Below are positions 1-8,328 of a stretch of 64,000 nt of DNA, one piece after another. The notes below the pieces were generated by a model. The model saw only the letters and a program-made list of their open reading frames with translations. It was not told the origin of the DNA and did no database searches. Every line of letters begins with the position of its first letter. Positions within the stretch are counted from its first letter, which is position 1. The DNA is taken from assembly GCF_014863545.1 (NCBI RefSeq), contig NZ_CP062260.1, positions 2,914,001 to 2,978,000 of the forward strand, in the 5' to 3' direction. This stretch comes from Paenibacillus sp. JNUCC32. Its GTDB lineage: Bacteria; Bacillota; Bacilli; Paenibacillales; Paenibacillaceae. Made by a program: the position numbers and the translations under genes.

Positions 1-2
1 AT

Positions 3-3000
3 GGACGTGGCGGACGTACGGAAAGCGATATGCTGGTCTTTGTCGGGCCGACGGCAGATCGAATTTCGGAATCGCTGCACGGTCATGCCTCATCCACCCG
101 TTCCCATCCGCGCCTTCTCGCATCCACGGACGATTTGAACCGCTCCAAGCAATTGCTGGCAAGCGGAGATCGTTATATGACGGAGTGGATGGAACTCTTG
201 AGAAATCAAGCGGACCCCGTCCTTGCAACTTCGCCGCTAACCTACCAACCTAATGGCGGCAATGCCTACATGCTACGCGACCGCTTGATTCCGACCGCGC
301 TCATGTATCGCTTGACCGGCGAATCCCGTTATGCCGAACGTGCGTGGCAGGAACTGGAAGCGATGACGCACTACCCCGATTGGGGCGGCAGAACCAACAA
401 CATCCTTGCCTTGTCCGAATTGTCTTTCGCCGTTGCGCTGGCCTACGATTGGATATACGACGATTTGAATGAAGCTCAGCGATCCCAATTGAATGCGGCG
501 ATTCGAGATCATGCGCTTGCTGTCGCGCTCGATTGGTACCGGGGTGAATTCCGCCATAACGGGGAGCACAATAACATTAACCTGGTAGACAACGGAGGCC
601 TTGGCCTGCTTGCGTTAACCGTTGCGGATGAGCCTGAGACCGAGGATCAGGCGCTGGAAGTCATCCAGAGCACGTTTCAGAAGCTGCAATATGCGCTTCG
701 TCACTATACCGTGGACGGTTCTTGGCCGGAAGGTCCTGCTTATTGGCATTATGGAGGCCAATACTTGGCCATGTATATTCAAGGCTTGAATAAAAGCCTG
801 GGTACCGATTTTGGGCTGTCCCTGCTGCCGGGATACGAGGCATCGGGCGCTTATCCGTATCATTTGCTAGGCGAAGGCGGCGTGTTCAATTTTTATGATG
901 GCGGCGTCAGCTACAACATGTATGAATCCTTATGGTTCGCCTCGTTCTTCAACAAACCTGAATACGCCTGGTTTATTGGCGATCTGTATGAGCGCAAGGG
1001 CTACTTCCACCCTCTCTATCTGGTGTTTTACGAGCCTGGCATGTTTGAAACGGTTCCGACCGAGCTGGATCGTTTCTTCACCGGCATTGAATCGGCCTCC
1101 ATGCGGAGCGCATGGGATGATCCCTATGCCTTGTTTGCTTCCATGAAAGGCGTTAACGAAACGATGCGAAGCCATAACGATCTGGATGGCGGTACCTTCG
1201 TTTTTGACGCGCTTGGCGTAAGGTGGGCATCCGATCTGGGGAACGAATCCTACAGCTTGCCCGGCTTCTGGGATTACAATTATAATCGCTGGACGTATTA
1301 CCGCAAAAAAACCGAGGGACATAATACCATCGTCATCAATCCCGTCCAGAATCCGATTGTTCAGCAAGAGCCTTACGGCACAGCCGTTACGATAAAAAAG
1401 GAATCGAAGCCAAGAGGAGCCTATACGATTCTGGATATGACCGACCTGTACCGGAAAGACGCAGGCGAGATGTTAAGAGGAATGAAACTCTCCGCCGATA
1501 GACGCGAGCTGGTCATCCAGGATGAGATGAAACTGAAGCTTCCTTCAGAGCTGTATTGGTTCATGCACACCGGAGCGGACGTGGAGATTGTGAAGAATGG
1601 ACGCGCCGCCATTCTTTCACAACTGGATAAGCGGCTGTATGTTGAGCTGGTCGAAGGACCTGCCGGTGCCCGGTTCTCCGTCATGGATGCAGCGCCGCTG
1701 GCCACCTCCCCGAATCCGGATGGCCAATCCAGCAACGAAGGCATGCGCAAGCTGACCATACACCTGGAGCACGTCCAGGATGTCCGCTTGTCCGTTCGCA
1801 TGGTTCCTTTATATGCAAACGATCCGTTACCTCCAGCGGAGACGGGGTATACTCCCCTGCTGGAATGGACCATACCTGACGGCGATCTGCCCGAACCGGC
1901 AGCCCGACCTATGGCTAACCGTTTATTTATGGACGGAATGCCGCTCCATGGGTTTCGTCCAGAAATCACGTATTATGAAGTAGGACTTCCGTTTGATGCT
2001 CCCTCTCCGCCTGTGATGACGGCCGAAGCGGAGCATGCCGTGTCCATTGATCAGGCAGAAACGATTCCGGGTACGGCAACCATCGTCATTCAGAACGACG
2101 CTCAACCGAATCTGAGCAATAAATATACCATCAAATTCACCCGGAATCCGGCCATAGGCGAACCGCCGAACCATCTAAAATATCAGGTACGGCATGTTAC
2201 CGCGAGCGCCGTTCCCGAATCGGCGAACATTCCGGAACATACCGTCGACGGCAACCTGAGCACTCGCTGGTCCGCGCCGGGTACGGAATACGTACAGCTT
2301 GACCTGGGTGAGCCGAAGCCAGTGGGCGCTGTTTCGCTGGCCATATATTTAGGGGATACCCGTAAAAACCGGTTTGATGTTCTTGCCTCCGTCGATGGCG
2401 AGGAATGGTCGACCATCTACGAGAATGGGCTGACTTCCGGCACGACTGTGCAGCCTGAAACTTTTCTTGTGGAGCAAACGACAGCCCGATACATTCGGAT
2501 ACTGGGCCAAGGAAATAATGCCAACCCTTGGAATAGCTTCACCGAAGTCGGCGTTTACCCGCTAGCCCCGATCGTGATGCGCGTGGAAGCTTCAGATGAG
2601 CTCGAACTGGGCGAATCGGGACAGATCGAAGCCTGGTACGGCTTCCCGGGCGGGATGCGTGAACAGGCGGAAGAGCTGACGTACACATCCGATGCTCCGG
2701 ATATCATTCAAGTGAGTTCAACCGGACGGATGAAGGCGATATCTCCGGGAAGCGCTGCGATCTCGGTTAAGGACCAACGTTACGGATTCGTTGAAACGCT
2801 CCATGTCACGGCCGCATTCGATGGAAATCAGCCTTTTCTCCGGCTGCTGGGCAAGGATCTAATGACTTCCAAGACAACGCAGCAGCTTCGTGCTGAACTT
2901 CTTCACCCCGATGGCCGCAAGGAATCCCTCGACAAACTCAGCTATCGCAGCAGCAACCCCCATATCATCTCCGTTAACGCACAGGGAGTTGCCCGCGCGA

Positions 3001-3080
3001 ATCAAAGCGGAATTGCCGTTGTCAGCGTAACCGACCGGACGAGCGGCAAGACGGATTCCATGGCTATAACCGTCCGTTAA
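3..3080 (+). CDS. Heparinase II/III-like secreted polysaccharide lyase with discoidin and Ig-like domains (5' end outside window)
   Basis: The reading frame is open to the left edge and shows no signal peptide, so the true start lies upstream; the first internal ATG is at 30. The visible part has an alpha-barrel and sheet region resembling heparinase II/III enzymes (from HPRLLAST, through DRLIPTALMYRLTGESRYAE and the NGEHNN stretch, to about residue 600). A linker sandwich follows, then an F5/8 type C (discoidin) domain at about residues 716-848 counted from base 30, then two bacterial Ig-like (Big_2) modules to the end. Family members are beta-eliminating lyases of uronic-acid polysaccharides; the actual substrate cannot be read from the sequence. 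The discoidin and Ig modules imply secretion and glycan binding. A strong terminator follows 60 bp after the stop. Confident of the family, not of the substrate. Confidence 0.8.
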   Translation, partial: GRGGRTESDMLVFVGPTADRISESLHGHASSTRSHPRLLASTDDLNRSKQLLASGDRYMTEWMELLRNQADPVLATSPLTYQPNGGNAYMLRDRLIPTALMYRLTGESRYAERAWQELEAMTHYPDWGGRTNNILALSELSFAVALAYDWIYDDLNEAQRSQLNAAIRDHALAVALDWYRGEFRHNGEHNNINLVDNGGLGLLALTVADEPETEDQALEVIQSTFQKLQYALRHYTVDGSWPEGPAYWHYGGQYLAMYIQGLNKSLGTDFGLSLLPGYEASGAYPYHLLGEGGVFNFYDGGVSYNMYESLWFASFFNKPEYAWFIGDLYERKGYFHPLYLVFYEPGMFETVPTELDRFFTGIESASMRSAWDDPYALFASMKGVNETMRSHNDLDGGTFVFDALGVRWASDLGNESYSLPGFWDYNYNRWTYYRKKTEGHNTIVINPVQNPIVQQEPYGTAVTIKKESKPRGAYTILDMTDLYRKDAGEMLRGMKLSADRRELVIQDEMKLKLPSELYWFMHTGADVEIVKNGRAAILSQLDKRLYVELVEGPAGARFSVMDAAPLATSPNPDGQSSNEGMRKLTIHLEHVQDVRLSVRMVPLYANDPLPPAETGYTPLLEWTIPDGDLPEPAARPMANRLFMDGMPLHGFRPEITYYEVGLPFDAPSPPVMTAEAEHAVSIDQAETIPGTATIVIQNDAQPNLSNKYTIKFTRNPAIGEPPNHLKYQVRHVTASAVPESANIPEHTVDGNLSTRWSAPGTEYVQLDLGEPKPVGAVSLAIYLGDTRKNRFDVLASVDGEEWSTIYENGLTSGTTVQPETFLVEQTTARYIRILGQGNNANPWNSFTEVGVYPLAPIVMRVEASDELELGESGQIEAWYGFPGGMREQAEELTYTSDAPDIIQVSSTGRMKAISPGSAAISVKDQRYGFVETLHVTAAFDGNQPFLRLLGKDLMTSKTTQQLRAELLHPDGRKESLDKLSYRSSNPHIISVNAQGVARANQSGIAVVSVTDRTSGKTDSMAITVR

Positions 3081-3140
3081 GTCCAAGCGGCTATATTGAG
3101 ATATTCGCCACTGTTTTGCGAATACGGGTTATAATCAGGA

Positions 3141-3173
3141 AAGGATCGTCCCCGAGGAGACGATCCTTTTTTA
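3141..3173 (+). terminator. Intrinsic terminator of the heparinase-like gene
   Basis: A perfect 10-bp stem (AAGGATCGTC / GACGATCCTT) with an 8-nt loop is followed by a run of T on the plus strand. The next gene is convergent and this hairpin has no T-run in that direction. Confidence 0.85.
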
Positions 3174-3189
3174 TTTTATCCGAAACAAG

Positions 3190-3939
3190 TTAAGGTTCAT
3201 ATATCATTTTGCGGGTCATGCCGCCGTCCACCACCAGATGGGCCCCTGTTACAAAGTCATTCTCCGGATCGGTAAAATAAAAGCAGGCTTTGGCGATATC
3301 GGCCGGAATCCCGACCCGACCCGCAGGGTGCTGCTTATGGTCCTCGGATCGAAGCTCTTCATAATCCCCGGTTTCAATCCAGCCCGGACTTATGCAATTC
3401 ACCCGAATTCCATCGGGCCCCAGACTAACGGCCATGGCATGGCTCAACGCAACGATGGCTCCCTTGGAAGCCGCATAAGCTTCCGAATTCGGCTCGGACA
3501 TGATGGAACGCGTGGAGGATATATTGACGACAGCCCCGCCATTCCCACTCTTTTTCATATATGCGGCAGCCTCGCGGGTCGCCAAAAAACAGCTTCTGGC
3601 GTTCGTGTTGATTACGTCGTCCCATTCTCCCACCGTAAGCTCATATGGTGATTTCCATCGGGAGACCCCTGCGTTGTTTATTAAGATATCGATGGTGCCC
3701 CCATATTGGGCCGCTTGGTTCATCAGGCGTTTAATCTCTTCTTCCTTCCTCACATCGCAGGGGATGAAGACGGCATGAAATCCTTGATCCTTCAAGGTGT
3801 TTGCCGCCAGATAGCCCTGCTCTTCATGAACATCGCTTACTATCACTCGAGCTCCGCTAGCCGCATAAGCCTCAGCCAATCCGCGGCCTATCCCGTTCGC
3901 AGCGCCCGTTATCACCACCGTTTTATCCTGAAATTTCAT
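3190..3939 (-). CDS. SDR family NAD(P)-dependent oxidoreductase
   Basis: 249-residue classical short-chain dehydrogenase. It shows the Rossmann glycine motif TGAANGIG near residue 12, the NNAG motif (LINNAGVS) near residue 90, the catalytic Ser in NISSTRS, and the YAASK catalytic Tyr/Lys pair near residue 155. The C-terminal VDGGM is typical of the glucose-dehydrogenase and 3-oxoacyl-reductase-like branch. The substrate is unknown. The start has a good ribosome binding site (GGAAGGAGG) upstream. The gene is transcribed alone from its own sigma-A-type promoter and runs toward the convergent heparinase gene. Confidence 0.85.
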   Translation of the reverse strand: MKFQDKTVVITGAANGIGRGLAEAYAASGARVIVSDVHEEQGYLAANTLKDQGFHAVFIPCDVRKEEEIKRLMNQAAQYGGTIDILINNAGVSRWKSPYELTVGEWDDVINTNARSCFLATREAAAYMKKSGNGGAVVNISSTRSIMSEPNSEAYAASKGAIVALSHAMAVSLGPDGIRVNCISPGWIETGDYEELRSEDHKQHPAGRVGIPADIAKACFYFTDPENDFVTGAHLVVDGGMTRKMIYEP

Positions 3940-3961
3940 AGGCAGCTCCTCCTTCCCCTAC

Positions 3962-3990
3962 ATTATATACCACAGGAGAAGGCGTCATAA
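3962..3990 (-). promoter_or_regulatory. Sigma-A-type promoter of the SDR gene
   Basis: On the minus strand TTATGA and TATAAT are separated by 17 bp, and the start codon lies 23 bp downstream. The -10 is a perfect match; the -35 is moderate. Confidence 0.55.
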
Positions 3991-4004
3991 AATGAACCAG
4001 CCTC

Positions 4005-4421
4005 TTATTTAGGTTGTTCATAACCCCGGACCACATGAAGATGCGCTCTGGGGTGCCTGACGAATCCGTAGTACCGGGTTCCCTGAAAACGAAGCAGTCC
4101 CTCGTCCCCTTCCGCGCACATGCCGAATTCCTCGCCGTTTACGGCAAATTCCATGCGATCTCCGCTCTCCACTTCGAATGTCAGATAATAGGTGGTACGA
4201 GTACGGCTCGACATCGTATCATCCGTCTGCTGTGTATGTTTCACTTCCGTTCGCTTGCTCACAATTTTGGAATCGACCGATAGCAAAGGCTGTCGGTTAT
4301 TCTGACTCCATTGCAGGATTCCCTTACCGGCCGACAGCAAAATGATCCCGATGACGACGATGAAAAACACGGGCATAACGCTGCCGAAAAAATCGAACAT
4401 CCAATCTGACCCCGATCCCAT
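4005..4421 (-). CDS. DUF2500 family membrane protein
   Basis: About 138 residues. An N-terminal hydrophobic segment (VMPVFFIVVIGIILLSAGKG) forms one membrane anchor. It is followed by a soluble beta-rich domain with TYYLTFEVESGDRMEF and GDEGLLRFQGTRYYGF, the signature arrangement of DUF2500. Function is unknown in the family. I place the start at the ATG at 4421 because GGAGGGGGGAG lies just upstream. A longer frame from a TTG at 4475 lacks a ribosome binding site. It stands between an SDR gene and the cysteine-rich mini-gene, all on the minus strand, but the terminator at 4542-4580 separates it from the latter. Confidence 0.75.
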   Translation of the reverse strand: MGSGSDWMFDFFGSVMPVFFIVVIGIILLSAGKGILQWSQNNRQPLLSVDSKIVSKRTEVKHTQQTDDTMSSRTRTTYYLTFEVESGDRMEFAVNGEEFGMCAEGDEGLLRFQGTRYYGFVRHPRAHLHVVRGYEQPK

Positions 4422-4541
4422 ACGGCTCCCCCCTCCACCTTGTCTTGAAATATGTATATGCTTTATGTCGGACAATTTAACTCATGCATCATGGAAAGTT
4501 TGATTGAAATTTTAAAGAACTTGTCCCTTTCTGGGAGCGTC

Positions 4542-4580
4542 AAAAAAAGCTGATGCCGGCAATGTGCCAGTCATCAGCTT
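4542..4580 (-). terminator. Intrinsic terminator of the cysteine-rich mini-gene
   Basis: On the minus strand AAGCTGATG pairs with CATCAGCTT around an inner stem, followed by seven T. It lies about 60 bp after the stop of the 60-residue gene and supports that gene being a real transcription unit. Confidence 0.8.
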
Positions 4581-4639
4581 CTTCACGGAACCTTATAACG
4601 CCCTGATCCATTCATTGTCTTCATCTTGTTCATACCCGC

Positions 4640-4822
4640 TTAATCGTAAGCCAATCTCATCCACTTCATCGTTTCTTCTTGTCCCGTCATTTCATGGTCC
4701 TGCGGTGCCATGTCCTGCTCGTTCCAGCAAGCCAAACATTGCTCCTCCGTCTGACATAAACATGCATCATCGCAATGGTAGCACAAGCGAAGGAAATTTA
4801 TCGTCATTTGATCGGTATGCAT
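4640..4822 (-). CDS. Small cysteine-rich protein (60 residues), function unknown
   Basis: Six cysteines fall in a tight N-terminal pattern, C14-x2-C17-x3-C21-x-C23-x5-C29-x2-C32, followed by an acidic, methionine-rich tail. There is no signal peptide or membrane segment, so a cytoplasmic metal- or Fe-S-binding protein is plausible but not shown. The start ATG has GGAAGGGG about 10 bp upstream. The gene has its own terminator, and an 18-bp CRP/FNR-type dyad sits about 75 bp upstream of the start, which suggests oxygen- or redox-dependent control. I do not recognise a named family. Presence of both a ribosome binding site and a terminator makes it more than a chance frame. Confidence 0.6.
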   Translation of the reverse strand: MHTDQMTINFLRLCYHCDDACLCQTEEQCLACWNEQDMAPQDHEMTGQEETMKWMRLAYD

Positions 4823-4895
4823 AAGGATCGTCCCCTTCCAAACTTTTTGACGTACCTGATTACATCTTTATAGTAGCATACAGGTTGAATTTTAT

Positions 4896-4913
4896 TTGTG
4901 ATTTATTTCACAA
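4896..4913 (-). promoter_or_regulatory. CRP/FNR-type binding site
   Basis: Perfect dyad TTGTGA-N6-TCACAA, matching the TGTGA-N6-TCACA box bound by Bacillus Fnr and related regulators. The only gene that could start downstream is the cysteine-rich mini-gene on the minus strand. If its -10 is TACTAT (4870-4875), the box centre lies at -41.5, the usual activating position. Confidence 0.6.
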
Positions 4914-4928
4914 TATAATAAGTTTATA

Positions 4929-4969
4929 AAGGCTTTATCGGAACCGTTGGTTTTAGCCGATAAAGCCTT
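4929..4969 (-). terminator. Hairpin downstream of the Asp-box lipoprotein gene
   Basis: A perfect 13-bp stem (AAGGCTTTATCGG / CCGATAAAGCCTT) with a 15-nt loop. The T-run on the minus strand is weak (CCTTTATAAACTT), so termination is likely but less certain than for its neighbours. Confidence 0.6.
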
Positions 4970-5029
4970 CGTCATCGAGAGAGTTTTCGATTGGCGAATC
5001 AGATCCTGCTTGTAGGTTATTAGTCGGTA

Positions 5030-6328
5030 TTACAACCCCTGCCAGGTAACGCCGCCGTCACTACTTTTCATCAGGCGCGATCGGTTTTTGTCCGTCGTTT
5101 CAATCAGCATCCAGCCGACATCCGACGATGTGAATTGCAATTTGACCACATTCGGATATTTTGCAAGATTATCGGACAACAGCTTGCTTCTAGGGAATGG
5201 TGTCCAGGTCTTGCCCATATCGCTCGTATGATAGACGATGCCGTTCACCATTCTCCATCCGTCATGCAGACGACGGAAGACAGGCTGGATGGTTCCCTTC
5301 CCGCTATTTCCCGTCATGGGGAACGACACCAAATTCCATGACTTCCCCGTATCGGCCGTAAAGTAACCCAAATAGTTCGCCTGATCTTCCTTCACGCAGG
5401 TAACCGGTATATAAATCTCGCTTCCGCTTCCACCTTTGCCCAGATACTTGGGAGTCCCGGCAAAAACGGAACCGCACGTATCGAGCAGCTTGCTTTTGAA
5501 TACTTGGCCGGAAGACTTCCACTTCTGTCCTCCGTCACGTGTTATATACAACTTGGAAGATTGCATTTCACGGATGGTCGCAAACCCGACAAGCGAATCC
5601 GTGAACGTTAATCCGATGACGGATCCGGTTCGCGGAATGACGCTTCCCGGAATTCGGGATGTCGGATACTCCGTATTCTGCATAATCTCATCCCATACTC
5701 CGCCATTATTGCTGGTGTGAAACAGCGACTTCTCTTCCGATCCCCGGGAGAGATCGCCTTTCGCCATAATCCATCCCTGCTGGGATGAAACGAAGGACAT
5801 TGCCGTAACGACTCCCGTCTCCGGAAGCGAAGAGAGCTTCCAGCTGCCGCCCCCGTCGGTCGTATTGAGCAGGATCGTTTCGGCCGATCTCTGTTTGTTT
5901 CGTATAATCCAACCATGATTTTTATCCGTGAACACGATGTCTTTCCCATACTCCAGCTTATCAACGAATTGGACATTGGATGATGGAGAGATATCGACCC
6001 AGGTCTCACCGTAATCTTCGGTCTGATAGAGACGCAGTTCTGTGTTCGTGATCCCCCAAGCAATCCCCGTTGACTCATTGAGCAGATGGAAATCCGTCAA
6101 CCGTGTATGTATCTGATATTTGCTTTTTTCCTCAGGTGCTTTCATGGCCGTATCCGGCGTTACTAGTGTGATGGTCTGACCTTCTTCTTCATCTTCAATT
6201 GATTCAGGAGGGTCTTCTACAGTAGAAGTTTGCTGTTGTTGTTTTATCGGTTCTGAGGTACAGGCTGCTAACATGAATACAATCATCATCAGCATACCGA
6301 GCCAGAATATAAAACGTCTAGATATCAA
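5030..6328 (-). CDS. Lipoprotein with Asp-box (BNR) beta-propeller repeats
   Basis: 432 residues. The signal peptide ends in a lipobox (FMLAAC), followed by a Gln- and Glu-rich linker and then a repeat domain. I count seven Asp-box-like turns: EDYGETW, TDGGGSW, NNGGVW, RDGGQKW, ADTGKSW, SDMGKTW and SDGGVTW. This is the pattern of Ycf48-like or sialidase-like propellers. No sialidase catalytic residues are evident, so a binding or assembly role outside the membrane is more likely than hydrolysis. Translation starts at a TTG (6328) with a strong AGAGGAGGAAG ribosome binding site. The gene appears monocistronic. Confidence 0.8.
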   Translation of the reverse strand: MISRRFIFWLGMLMMIVFMLAACTSEPIKQQQQTSTVEDPPESIEDEEEGQTITLVTPDTAMKAPEEKSKYQIHTRLTDFHLLNESTGIAWGITNTELRLYQTEDYGETWVDISPSSNVQFVDKLEYGKDIVFTDKNHGWIIRNKQRSAETILLNTTDGGGSWKLSSLPETGVVTAMSFVSSQQGWIMAKGDLSRGSEEKSLFHTSNNGGVWDEIMQNTEYPTSRIPGSVIPRTGSVIGLTFTDSLVGFATIREMQSSKLYITRDGGQKWKSSGQVFKSKLLDTCGSVFAGTPKYLGKGGSGSEIYIPVTCVKEDQANYLGYFTADTGKSWNLVSFPMTGNSGKGTIQPVFRRLHDGWRMVNGIVYHTSDMGKTWTPFPRSKLLSDNLAKYPNVVKLQFTSSDVGWMLIETTDKNRSRLMKSSDGGVTWQGL

Positions 6329-6550
6329 GAATTCTTCCTCCTCTTATTCGATGTCATGCCGGCAAGTCTGCTTTTTCGACATTATAACATATTACATCCT
6401 ACGGAAATGTAAAGAACCGGCTTGCAAAATTTACAATACTGTAGCTTTTTTGATAGCGTCATTCTCAGATGCATAAGGATGTTTCGATTATGGAAGACTT
6501 TTGAGGTGTGCGAATGAGCAAGATCATTACATACAAGGAGGTGAACTTTC

Positions 6551-6778
6551 ATGGCTAAACCTGATAATCGCGAAGACAATGTCGAACATTTGCAGCAGGC
6601 CGTCCAAAACACGATCGAGAACTTCCGCGAGGCAGAAGATTATCTTCAGGAGTTCGGGGATGAGATTCCCGCAAGCGAGAAAGAACAGATTCAAGACCGC
6701 AATGCTCGTCGCGAAAAGAGTATTTCCGGCTTCCGGGAAGAGATTAAAGACGAGGCTGCCCACCAGCAAGGAGAATAA
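6551..6778 (+). CDS. tlp: Small acid-soluble spore protein Tlp
   Basis: 75 residues, hydrophilic and Glu/Gln/Arg-rich, matching the Tlp spore protein (MAKPDNREDNVEHLQ, with an amphipathic helical middle NTIENFREAEDYL). Tlp proteins are made in the forespore and stored in the mature spore; their exact role is unclear. AAGGAGGTG lies 7 bp before the ATG. It is a single gene followed at once by a bidirectional terminator shared with the convergent gerP operon. I could not find a convincing sigma-G promoter with the right spacing. Confidence 0.9.
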   Translation: MAKPDNREDNVEHLQQAVQNTIENFREAEDYLQEFGDEIPASEKEQIQDRNARREKSISGFREEIKDEAAHQQGE

Positions 6779-6790
6779 ACTTCAGACCGC

Positions 6791-6830
6791 AAAAAAACAG
6801 GAGGAGCTTATGAAGCTCCTCCTGTTTTTT
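6791..6830. terminator. Bidirectional terminator between tlp and the gerP operon
   Basis: A perfect 14-bp stem (AACAGGAGGAGCTT / AAGCTCCTCCTGTT) with a 3-nt loop. It is flanked by seven A on the left and six T on the right, so it works in both directions. Confidence 0.9.
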
Positions 6831-6838
6831 GCCGCACA

Positions 6839-7258
6839 CTAGCGTGGGCTCTTTCTGACAATGACGCCTTTATAATCCTTTAATTCTTGGGACGCATCCG
6901 TAATAAAGTGCCTGATCGCCTTCACCCTTGATTCTAATTTCATCGTATCGTTTGAACCTACCTGCACAACCGATGCAGACGCTGTCGATATCACGTCCAG
7001 GCATCCCACATGAATCGTTTTATGGTCATGTATAACGTCTAAGTCTACTTCTGACGGAAGCTGCCATGCAGGTATGGATCTCGAAAAAATCGGATAGTCC
7101 TCATAATTGCCTTCGTCCTCAAAAAAAACCGGAACTTGACGTTGAATCGCCAATGCCCGGGTATAGGCATCGATATGTCCCGATTCGCCGCAGATGCACG
7201 CCGAACTATTAGAGATATTGATGATATATACGTTATCAACGAGTACATGGCGCTTCAT
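6839..7258 (-). CDS. gerPE: Spore germination protein GerPE
   Basis: 139 residues; the N-terminal VDNVYIINISNSSACICGESG and the later VIHDHKTIHVGCLDVIS blocks resemble GerPE. GerP proteins act in the spore coat and are needed for germinant access to inner receptors. Its ATG overlaps the stop of gerPD by 4 bp (ATGA), indicating translational coupling. It is the last gene of the operon here; no gerPF follows before the terminator. Confidence 0.85.
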   Translation of the reverse strand: MKRHVLVDNVYIINISNSSACICGESGHIDAYTRALAIQRQVPVFFEDEGNYEDYPIFSRSIPAWQLPSEVDLDVIHDHKTIHVGCLDVISTASASVVQVGSNDTMKLESRVKAIRHFITDASQELKDYKGVIVRKSPR

Positions 7259-7440
7259 GGTGCCGTAGCCGGTGATAACGGAACGAGCGGGGTGATCTGC
7301 AGGGATTCGGAAGGAGTGTCGTAGATGGAACTGCTATTAATAACCCGGGTATCTCCGATCAACAGCACGGATGAGCTGGAGATCGCCGTAATACGGATCG
7401 AACCAACCCGGAGCTCTTTATTGATGACCGTCATTTTCAT
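7255..7440 (-). CDS. gerPD: Spore germination protein GerPD
   Basis: 61 residues containing the short GerPD core (ELRVGSIRITAISSSSVLLI) with a Ser- and Pro-rich C-terminus. The start overlaps the end of gerPC by 23 bp, with AGAGGAA upstream of the first ATG. The overlap with gerPE on the other side makes PC-PD-PE a tightly coupled unit. Identification rests on the core motif plus position. Confidence 0.8.
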   Translation of the reverse strand: MKMTVINKELRVGSIRITAISSSSVLLIGDTRVINSSSIYDTPSESLQITPLVPLSPATAP

Positions 7441-8035
7441 TCGTATTCCTCTTTCCTTGTTGCAAATGATGAAGATGCTGCTCGACTGCCGTATCGATTT
7501 CTTTTTTCATTTGATTTGCGATCGTTTGCTCAACATCACCCGGATTCATCGAGGCGCTGTTCGTTTGATATTGCTGTAAGTAAACATTGATGCGATCTTC
7601 GAGTTGTTTTCGGATATCTTCTATCATCACCGCAGCATATTGATCTCCAAGTTCGTGATTGGACTGGGGATTCATTTGCTCGAGTTGCGCCGGCACCGCA
7701 TGTTCCAAGTGGCTTGAAACTTGCTGATATATGTTTGAGTATAGATTTCTTCCGGCAGCTCCCGCCTGGATTTGTTCTGCCGGCTGGCCATTGACGGTGA
7801 TATCCCCCAGAGACTTCCCATCTGAGGGTGTTACTCCAATATTTAAGGTCCCTTCCAATTTTTCGATTTTCAATAAATCAAATTTATATTCGACGTGATC
7901 CGTCGGCTTTTGATTGCCCTGTTGTAATTGATTTATATCATTACGCATTTCCTTTAGCATTTGTTCCATTCTGTTAAGCTGCTCCGACTGGGACTGAAGA
8001 CAATGGAACAATTGCTGGATATGGTATTGATACAT
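7418..8035 (-). CDS. gerPC: Spore germination protein GerPC
   Basis: 205 residues, the longest GerP protein. The N-terminal half is a predicted coiled coil (LQSQSEQLNRMEQMLKEM), followed by a beta segment (LEGTLNIGVTP) and a second helical half rich in Glu and Gln ending at GKRNTNENDGHQ. This organisation matches GerPC. GGGGGGAG stands 6 bp upstream of the ATG. It lies between gerPB (48-bp gap) and gerPD (overlap). Confidence 0.85.
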   Translation of the reverse strand: MYQYHIQQLFHCLQSQSEQLNRMEQMLKEMRNDINQLQQGNQKPTDHVEYKFDLLKIEKLEGTLNIGVTPSDGKSLGDITVNGQPAEQIQAGAAGRNLYSNIYQQVSSHLEHAVPAQLEQMNPQSNHELGDQYAAVMIEDIRKQLEDRINVYLQQYQTNSASMNPGDVEQTIANQMKKEIDTAVEQHLHHLQQGKRNTNENDGHQ

Positions 8036-8082
8036 GGCATCTCCCCCCGTTCCCTAATGATTGTATGCGTAAGTTATGAGCC

Positions 8083-8310
8083 TCATTCTGGCCGATATAG
8101 ATCTTCAATCGGCGCAGGTAACGGAACCAGGGGGGCCATATTATTCGGAGGCTCGAATTCCGGAGCAGGTCCCGTAAAACCGCCCGTGTTATAAATGTTG
8201 GATAATGCGCGGATCTCACCTGCGGTTCCAATCTGAAGCACCGAGGAATTGGTCACCGCGCCAACCCGAAGCTGCTGTATATTAATGCATTGATGTACCG
8301 TTAGATTCAC
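8083..8310 (-). CDS. gerPB: Spore germination protein GerPB
   Basis: 75 residues with the GerPB core (INIQQLRVGAVTNSSVLQIG) and a Pro-rich tail (PLVPLPAPIED). It begins with GTG, 18 bp after the stop of the first operon gene, with a modest AAGG-type ribosome binding site. The shared beta-hairpin core with gerPD (ELRVGSI / QLRVGAV) is visible. Confidence 0.85.
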   Translation of the reverse strand: MNLTVHQCINIQQLRVGAVTNSSVLQIGTAGEIRALSNIYNTGGFTGPAPEFEPPNNMAPLVPLPAPIEDLYRPE

Positions 8311-8328
8311 TGGGGCTCACAACCTTAA

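Noticed and set aside
6451..6536. Sigma-G promoter of tlp
   Set aside because: Candidate -10 elements (CATAAGG, CATACAA) lack a -35 at acceptable spacing.
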